Below are positions 56,181-64,000 of a stretch of DNA of 64,000 bases, in pieces. The notes beneath the pieces were generated by a model. That model was not told where the DNA came from. It saw nothing but the letters and a program-made list of their open reading frames with translations, and did no database searches. Position numbers and translations under genes: made by a program. The stretch is from Amorphophallus konjac. Lineage: Eukaryota; Streptophyta; Magnoliopsida; Alismatales; Araceae. The first letter of the stretch is position 1, and every line of letters starts with the position of its first letter. The stretch covers positions 289,650,200 through 289,714,199 of the forward strand of contig CM040125.1 in NCBI GenBank assembly GCA_022559845.1. Reading direction: 5' to 3'.

Positions 56181-58024
56181 TCATTTTGAAGATTTGGGTA
56201 CCCAAGCCATCTTGGGTCCCGAGGGGTTAGTTCTTACATGAACAAAAGTTTTCTTTTTATTTCTCCTCTTATACCATTCATCATCGGCCCTCATCATGGA
56301 GCAGTCATCCATTGAGTGTCCATTCAGGCCATAGTAAAAGTAGTGAGAAGTTTTTCTTTTCATGGTCCAATTTTTATCATTTTTCATTAAAGAACAGGTA
56401 TCCATGATATGTCCAAGTTCACCACAATAATAACATGAAAAATTCTTTTTGAGAAACCATTCATCATCATTTTTCTTAACGAAGCAATTTTCAAAAACAT
56501 GACCATTTAACCCACAATAGTAACAATGAGTGTTGAGGTTTTTCGTTGTGAGTTTCTCATGATCTTTGGAACTAGTATCACTTTCCATTCTTATTTTCAA
56601 GGCCACATCATCATCAAATTTCATTAAAAAGCAATCGTACATATCATGACCAAATATTCCCCAATAATAACATGAAACATTTCTTCTTCTACTTGGTGCA
56701 TAATTATGTTTGACAACAAGTGGTTTTACATGCACACAAGAGCGATCATCAACATTTTTATGTTTTTCATTTCCTTCATCACACTTACACAAAGATTCAT
56801 TCAAGATTTTGATTTCATTTTCCAATGATGAAATATGCAATTCAGACTTAGCAATTTCTTCCTCACACAATGCAAGTTTATTATTCAAAAAGGAATTGAC
56901 AGTTTTATAACTTGCAACCTTTTCTTCTAGAACATGAGAGTTTTCAAGATCATCAACAACTACATATTTTTCTTTTTCAAACATGTGGATTTTATCAACC
57001 AGTAGACTATTTTGATCTTTCAATTTCTTAATCTCTTCAGCAAGCTTTTCATTCTGCAGTTTTTCAAATGAATTTTCAGTCATGGATGCATGTTCAGATT
57101 CATTCTTTTGAAAGCTCACTTTTCCATTAGTCATTGCATTCATGGTATCATTGGATTCAAATTTGTCATTAATGTTCCTCAACCTCTCTATTTTCTGTCT
57201 AAGTTCCTTCAGCTTTTCATTCTTGTCAACAGACATGGATTTTTCTTTTTCAAGGGTAAGCAGTTTTTCAGACATAGCTGTGTTCAACATTTTCAGCTTC
57301 TCATTATCTTCTCTTATTTATTAGAGTTCTGAAATTTTAGCCATTAGAGTTTTATTTTCAGTTTTTAAACATGAAGTGGTTTCTTTATGCATATCGACTT
57401 CAAGCGACAAGCTTTCAGTCAACTTCCTAAGCTCAGAACATTCAGTACATGGTGAGTTAATATCACAAGCATTTTCAATTTCAAAGCACTTTACACATGA
57501 AGAGTTAACATGTAAAATATTATCAAGTTTCCTTTCATTTTTCTGTTTTCAGATTTTAGTGCTTTGTATATATCAACTAGTTCATCGTAAGCATTTAGCA
57601 ATTCATCATAACTCAATTCATCTTCTTCCTCGGAATCGGAGTTAGAATTTACCTTCAAACTCTCCTCGTTTTGATGCTCAATTTCATTGTTTGCAACTAA
57701 GCAGTCACCGTTGTTGCAACATTCTTTTTGGGCTTCCTTTAGTCCATCCCAAATTTCTTTGGCTGTCCTACAAGATAAAACAAATGGAAATTGATTAGTG
57801 TCCAAAGCAGCCTTAAGAGCATTCAAGGCAAACAGATTATCCGAATTCATCTTCCTATGTTCATCAGTCCACCTTAATTCATTTTTGGGTAAGACATGTG
57901 GACCATGAGAGATTAATTTCATGAGTTTCGGATCAAAACCACAAATCTAAACACAAAACTTTCATATCCAAGAAGTATAATCAAAACCATTGTAAACAGG
58001 AATAGAATTCAAGCTAGCCATCAT
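56181..58024 (-). pseudogene. S2 gag (UBN2-like N-terminus, coiled coil, four zinc knuckles)
   Basis: ATG at 58024 opens MMASLNSIPVYNGFDYTSW, the usual Copia Gag start, followed by two stops. GFDPKLMKLISHGPH and ALDTNQFPFVLSCRTAKEIWDGL (UBN2-like) follow. The sequence then shifts frame near 57540 into CVKCFEIENAC and a long Lys/Glu/Leu coiled coil. Four knuckles come next: CYYWGIFGHDMYDC and HYFYYGLNGHSMDDC are degenerate; CYYCGLNGHVFENC and CYYCGELGHIMDTC are intact. It ends GPKMAWVPKSSK and stop (56181-56183), exactly where the protease would begin in autonomous relatives. Gag would bind element RNA. Confidence 0.88.
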
Positions 58025-58077
58025 GAAAACGACCTTTACTCCTAGACCGTGAGGTCAGTTAAAAAATCAGAGACGAG

Positions 58078-58089
58078 GCTCTGATACCA
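58078..58089 (-). promoter_or_regulatory. S2 primer-binding site, tRNA-iMet
   Basis: The minus strand reads TGGTATCAGAGC two bases inside the 5' LTR. This is the standard initiator-methionine tRNA primer complement used by plant Copia elements. It fixes the orientation as minus. Confidence 0.95.
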
Positions 58090-58091
58090 AT

Positions 58092-61000
58092 TGTTGGCCC
58101 AGATAGATGGCGGACAAGAAGGGGGGTTGAATTGTCCCCTTTACCTAGATGGCGGATTTTAAAAACTTTCTAACCCAATTATAACAGAAGTGAAATTGAC
58201 TATGTTGATTAACAAAAACTTCAGGTGAGATTTTGATATTCTCTCAATCTTTCCGATCTCACTCGGACAACCAATCCAACAAGCGATGAACGATTACTAA
58301 TAACAGATGGCAGAGCTAGCGAAGTGTAGTGGTGTAGTGAAATAAAAATCAATAAGATAACATGTGAAGGGAGATAGGAGAAATGCACAATCGCACATGC
58401 AATCACAACGAACACAGAGATTTTAAGGTGGTTCGGGACCACGACGGGCTCCCTACGTCCACCCCTCACCAAAACCGGTGAGGCTTCACTAACAGGCTAC
58501 CGAAGTAGCAGTACGGGGACGAACCCAACCATACACACGCTGCTTCTGCAGCAATACACACATGATGCTTCCGCAGCAATACACACACGAGGCCTTGCCT
58601 CAACACGCTGCCACTACAGCACACACACACATGTTCGGGGAACGTACCCCGGACACAACAACCACACGGAGACACAGCTTCGTACACACACACAGATATT
58701 CTAAGTTTAACAAAATCACAAGATATACAATATTCGCTCGCAACAATATGTAGATGAAAATGAACTGTGAAACACATAATGAATTAAACACAAATAAGAT
58801 GTAGAATAATCCCCTTGATTCTCCAATAGATGTAAGAAGATCTTTCGTGAAGCCTAGGTTGGAGGAGCTTTTATCCGCAGCTGGTTGGAGTAGTAGGTCA
58901 TCCTCCTTGAGGATCCAAGGTTGTTCGTTCAAGTCCTAGCTCCAATCAAGCCTTTAATGTCCCACAACTCCTTTGAATCATTAGGTAGGGTGTGTTGGAA
59001 ATGACAAACCGGAGTGGAAGCAACCGGACATGAAGTCCCAAATGCCCAAAACATTAAGCTAATCTCAATCAAGAGTATAGGAATGAATGGTATAGATATC
59101 CCCTAAATCTTTACACAAACTAGGAGAATAGAGAAGGTAGCACTTAGAACAAATGAACCGAAGGTTGGATGAAGCCGGTGTAGAAGATATAGTCGCTCGA
59201 GGCTCCGGATGTAGAGGATGCAGACCGCGACCCCCAAATCTCGGCTTGTGCTCGATGGAAGACTATCCTGGCACAACTCTCCTTCACCTCCAGCAGACGG
59301 AGCACCTTCTTTTCCTGCAAGGCAAAGGGTTTCACGTTAGAAGCTCAAGGGGATGTTCCAATGGAATGAAAGGGGGCGGCGATATATACCAAAGGGCTTG
59401 AGGCCCCAAATGACTTAATAGCCCCTTTTAGACCCCCTTCATATCACATACTAGATGTTAAGGATGCCCTAAGGCCATTAGGGTCAAAAGCCAGGACAAT
59501 CGGATTCATGAACAATGGGTTCACATTAAGATCCGGAAGCCCGTTCGAAAAACCAAAAAAAAGTGTCGACCTCTAGGGTCGAACTTCGTGCAGACTAGTT
59601 CTGCCAAAAACAAAACCCAATGAAAAAGTGTCGATCCCATGGGTCGACCTTTTTTCACGACAGTTCTGTTTGAAGAGAAAACAGAACTCAAGACAAAAAA
59701 GTGTCGACCCTTTGGGTCGACCCCTTTTTTTTCGGGTGTTCTGTTTTGATTAAAATGACATACCACAAATGAAAGTGTCGACCCTATGGGTCGACACTTT
59801 TCCTGACATGGAAAAGCTCAATTGAAACGCAATTGAAATACCACACTACAATCATTCAAAGTTCAAGTTTCAATCACTTGAGCACATATGACATGGATAC
59901 CCATATACAAGCCTAATTTCAACACAAAAACAATCCATTCACATTGAAGTTCAAATATCCATGAGTTCTTACTATTCCCTTGATTTATATGCATGAAAAG
60001 CTCCAATATCAACTCCCTATCACTTAGAAAATTTAGCCTGAACACAAAGCATGAGTACACGACCATTTCATGTTTGTATGAGCATTCCTGAGTAGTTTAC
60101 CTTCATTCATGTGAGATTCATTGACAGTTATTTGATCATGGATTTCAACACACAAAAGCTCATCAAAATCCATTGAAACAAAAAGGACAAAATGCAAGTG
60201 TAGAAACATACCATCCACCTAATTAGTTGAGAACATATGAACCTGCACTTTGTATAAAACATATATTTAGTTTTTTGTCAATGCAATCGACAAGAATGAT
60301 TACCTTCCCATATGACATATGCATAACTCCTTCAACCTTAACCACTTTGATATCCTATCAATTCACACATGAATTTGCAAATTCAGTCCAACTCAATATG
60401 AGTAGAATCTACACAGTCAACATACATGAACAGCCATTTGCAATTCAAATCATTGATTTAATCTAAAACCTGAAGTCAAAACTGAATTTAGTCATGTTAC
60501 ACACTAAGTGCAAGCGACCCTTGAATTCATCGTTAAGTCTCACAATTTCAGGTTCAGTCCTAACATTGAAAGTTCACCGCAATGAAATCTATTTTAGCAA
60601 TATTAAATTTCAGTCCAAGGCATATAAAAACAATACAGTTCAGGACATTCAGGATCAGTCCAAAACAGAAAGTAATGCTCAAAAAACATGGGGTCGACCC
60701 ATCCCAGGGAGACCATAAAAATTACCTTAGCAGTCCAATGTAGGTAATTCAAGTTCAGTCTATTTATCCAATGATCTGAGAGCATTATAGATTCAGGAGT
60801 TTAAGTCCATTCAAAATAGCATGAAACAACATATCATTAAGATCCACATGGATTACAAGTTCAGTCTAGAGGAATCTGAACCTTCTCAACATAAAACTCA
60901 CAATGTCAAGCATTTATGTCAGTTCATTAAAAACCCATATAGGATATGCAAGGAAGCACCAATAATCCAGAGCTACCAAAACACAATGCTTTCACAAGTT

Positions 61001-61202
61001 AGTTCCAAAGTCTCATGCCCAACATGCATGAGGCAACATCAGAGTTGTATTCATGAAGGACCATTGAAATTCAACCTGCAAAACAAGATATCATCATGTT
61101 AGCTTGTTTATCATGAAGATGCCATTAGACATAAAACACACAATATATTGGAGTCATCAAAACCATTGTCAAAGACAACGAGGGGGCGCACAGAACCCAA
61201 CA
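58092..61202 (-). repeat. S2 5' LTR (right), 3111 bp
   Basis: Starts TGTTGGCCCAGATAG and ends CAGAACCCAACA, followed by TSD CAAAC. Palindromes lie at about 59555, 59622, 59695 and 59771; the last is a perfect 13-bp-arm inverted repeat around TAT. It differs from the left LTR by scattered substitutions and two short indels. TTTTAAGGTGGTTCGG at about 58421. Confidence 0.94.
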
Positions 61203-61790
61203 CAAACCCTCTTTCACCCGCGATCGACTCGAACCCTACCCCCCTTTCGGCTGAACCGAAGGCGACAGAAACTCGTAGGCACGTCGCGGACGTGAAACCC
61301 CTCTCTCCCTTTTCGTCTTCTCAGCTGCGACGCCATCGTCCATGGTGGCCGGTGAGCCTGCAAGGTGGGCCACCGCGGCACCCTCGACGGAGCCACGGAA
61401 CCCCCGAACGCCCGCACGAACCGGCGACCCCCTCTCGCCTCTTCCTCCCTTCTTGGCGGGCGACGACTCATCGGCCACGGTGGAGGAGGTCCGGCGATCG
61501 CGCCGGCGAGCAGGCAAGGTGGAGAGCGAGGCGACCTCGTCGGCTTCAAACCCCGGTGTGGAGGGGCGAACCCGTGGCGAAGACGGCGGCTTTCTCCCTC
61601 CCCTTCTCATGGTGGAATCGACGTCCTCGGCTCGAGATTCGAGGGGGGAGCGGTCTTCTTCCCGTGCTAGGACCGGCGGGAGCTTCCCCATGACGAGGGC
61701 AACGCCGTGGCATCAACCCGGGACAAACCGTGGAGTGGAGAGACGACTGAGCAAAGGTGAGCCGCGATGACCCTCAGCTTGTTCGCGGTC
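61203..61790 (+). other. GC- and CpG-rich segment of the interrupted right-hand sequence
   Basis: Directly continues 50948 once S2 is removed. CpG-rich with several overlapping open frames on both strands (the longest about 180 codons), all Arg/Pro/Ser-rich with no domain. It could be the 5' UTR or first exon of a host gene, or the transcribed part of a gypsy LTR. I do not call a protein. Confidence 0.4.
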
Positions 61791-64000
61791 GGATCAGACA
61801 TTTCCATCGCATTTGAGGTAGGGGGATCGTAGCCCTAGCCCATTAAAATGTTCCAAATAGTATGCCCAGTTGAGGTCATAGATTAACAATCGCATGCCCA
61901 TCGTCGCTTAGTTCATAGATTAACTAGCGTGCCCATCGTTGCTGAGTTCATAGGCGATAAATTGTTATGTTATGATGGTGGAATGGTAGGGAATAGGTTA
62001 AAAATAATAACTCCCGTCGATTTGAGTCAACCGGGAGGGGATCCGATTATGATTCCGATGGATTCGGTTCTCCGATAAGGACTATGTTTCAATTATTTTA
62101 GATTTTATAACAGTCCGCCATAACTTGTTTATCAACCCGAGCGGCTGACAATTTGACCACGTAAATATTTTAAATATGTATGGTGGTAGAAGCCTCGCGG
62201 CCAAACCGTTTAGTAGCACGCAGTGGTTTGTTATTCAACCACCTAATCTGTAATTTATGCGTGTTTGTTTAATTATGCATATGAATGTTTGTTTAATTGT
62301 GCATATGCGTGTTCATTTAATTATGCATTTAATATTGCATATTTACCACATTTAAATAGTTTTATAAACTGTGGCATATTTACTGATGCATGAGTTATGA
62401 GTCATATTTTCCATATGCTCCTATGTTGTGATAATAATATGAATGTGTTGAATGATGAATTGATCCCATGATTTATAAATTGTTTAACTTTCATTATTTC
62501 TTCTTGTGATTTGTTAAATTCTCATGATGAATGAGTAGTTTTTGTATACAATCACATGTCTTAATGGTGTTCAGAAGTCCAATGAACTGTTTAGATTTAT
62601 TCCTCATGTGTCTTTAAATCTTAATTAATATGGAATTCATGTGTATTAAACTGATAGTGTAGCGATTGTATGGCTGACTGCTATTGTTGTCGAGCAGCCT
62701 TTTCCCATGACCGTCTCTCGGCTTAGCGGTTCAGGCTAGACCGTTTCATCTTCGTACACTCTTTACAGGTTTCCGTTCTATTAAGCGGCAAGAATGTAGC
62801 GGCCGTTAGACTAACCGCTATCGTCATGCAAATGGCTTGTCGAGTGACTACCTATTGACCTTTGCGGCCAAGTCTAGACCGTCATTCTTTTCAGCATATA
62901 GTTTTATTGCATTTTCATCACATTCTCCTGATTATGTGCTTAATGTTGAATGTTTAGCATGCTTAGACATTGTTATTGCTTAGACATAGTTATAAATCAT
63001 TATATGTGTTATATTGTGCATTATCATTTCTTTTGCTTATAACGTGTTTTCATATTCCATTAAAGTTAACTTCTTATCTCTATTTGACTGATCCCACTAG
63101 ACGTAGCCTAGCGATGACGAGTCGAACCACCTGGGAGGGGTGGCTAGGTAATCCCGATATACGGTTTTTTGGCTAGTTTCCGTGGGCCCCTTCTTTACAG
63201 TAGCATCCTCAGGGGGGGGGAAACTAGCTAGAGGGCATGATCCGGTGTGTGCACACGTGATCAGGGGCTTGGACTACCGCCGACGGGTGCAACCCTGACT
63301 AGTCACTCGTTACTGTTGTCCCTTGTACTTACTATGGTGTCTCATGTTCCCGTGTTCATCACGAGTGTGAGGCTCCCGAGACGCAGTGTAAGCCGTTAGT
63401 GAACGCATCTGGTCTTGCTTCTAGTGGCTTCTTTCTCCTGTCGGATGGATTATAGGAACTTGACTTAATTGGATATTAGACTATTTTTATATTCGTATGA
63501 AGGTCCTCGAATACGGTAGGATGCTTTAATATATTCGTTTATTCGTTTAACTGTCTTTGAATATATTAAATGTTGAATGTATTCAATTAAACAGCTAGTT
63601 TCATTATATGTTCGTTTCGCCGTTGAAGAACATATGGTGGAATGTATTCAATGAAATAGCTAGTTTCATTATATGTTCGTTCACATGTTGTAGAACATAT
63701 GGTAAAATGAAGTCAATTAAATAGTTAGCTTCATTAACATGTTAAACTCTTGGTACTCATGTTTAACTTTTATTACTTCTCCATGTGATTTATTTCCTTC
63801 CTGTGATGAACATGTGATCCTTGTATGTAATCATATGCCATGAACTATCAGTCTTCATATGCCACGAACTATCAGTCTTCATATGCCATGAACTGTTAGT
63901 CTTCATATAATGTGTGATATCATGATTACTTGTCTTTCTAGTAATTCTTAGCCATGTTATTCTATTGATATTTCCATGCAGTTCTTTTTAATTGCTTATG
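61791..64000. other. Unidentified AT-rich to mixed region at right end
   Basis: No reading frame above about 70 codons. It contains three copies of a roughly 27-bp unit (TGTTTGTTTAATTATGCATATG) at 62262-62340, and two to three copies of a roughly 75-bp unit (TAGTTTCATTATATGTTCGTT) at about 63580-63740. A 24-bp unit (CATATGCCATGAACTATCAG...) occurs three times at about 63833-63905. GTCGAACCACCTGGGAGGGG near 63121 resembles sequence seen in LTRs of large plant gypsy elements. LTR identity is plausible but unproven. Confidence 0.4.

Larger units (their letters stand above)
50949..61202 (-). mobile_element. Non-autonomous Sirevirus-like Copia retrotransposon S2
   Basis: Termini TGTTGG...CCAACA; TSD CAAAC at 50944-50948 and 61203-61207. 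The 3.1-kb LTRs flank a 4.1-kb internal region carrying only a gag gene. Signals: a tRNA-iMet primer site next to the right (5') LTR, polypurine tract next to the left (3') LTR, and further polypurine repeats. Gag has coiled coil and multiple zinc knuckles. All are Sirevirus-lineage features. Lack of pol makes it dependent on a helper. Confidence 0.92.

Noticed and set aside
61148..61770. Open frames up to 181 codons in the GC-rich segment
   Set aside because: The longest starts inside the S2 LTR and all are Arg/Pro-rich in overlapping frames on both strands; GC content explains them.

Overview
The window reads as repeat-dense nuclear DNA of a flowering plant. There is no bacterial or organellar signature. 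Nearly everything recognisable belongs to plant transposable elements nested inside one another, several of them exactly delimited by their own termini and target-site duplications (TSDs). No intact host gene was recognised. The species cannot be fixed from the sequence.

Layout: (1) 1-2827 and 8701-11292 are minus-strand pieces of a Copia/Sirevirus-type element (element S1: gag coiled coil, zinc knuckles, polypurine-tract repeats, and an LTR starting at 9502). A broken plus-strand L1-type LINE sits at about 2840-8618. (2) A Ty3/gypsy element of Tat type spans 11293-49819. It has LTRs of 1298 and 1299 bp, TSD ACCTG, sense gag-protease-G-patch-RT-double RNase H-integrase, and two spliced antisense genes between pol and the 3' LTR. 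It is inserted in the S1 LTR, which resumes at 49820. (3) A 17.84-kb CACTA (En/Spm) transposon, 18987-36827, TSD TGA, splits the gypsy reverse transcriptase. It carries a damaged TNP2-type transposase, an apparently intact 15-exon second gene (572 codons when spliced), an exact 32 x 179-bp satellite inside that gene's last intron, a captured ARF5-like fragment and a hAT-like MITE. (4) 50717-50948 and 61203-64000 look like one unidentified GC-rich sequence split by a second gag-only Sirevirus-like element (S2: 50949-61202, LTRs of 3066 and 3111 bp, TSD CAAAC, tRNA-iMet primer site).

How the parts work together: the Tat element has nearly identical LTRs but many stops in gag-pol, so it was probably copied in trans or recombined. 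S1 and S2 keep gag, primer and polypurine signals but lack pol, so they would depend on an autonomous Sirevirus. The CACTA element keeps its subterminal repeats and its accessory protein gene while its transposase is frameshifted at a G10 tract.

The most unusual signals are about 40 short hairpins with covarying stems spread through the non-coding parts of the Tat element, and a tandem array of 57-bp exons with 66-bp mini-introns in the CACTA accessory gene.
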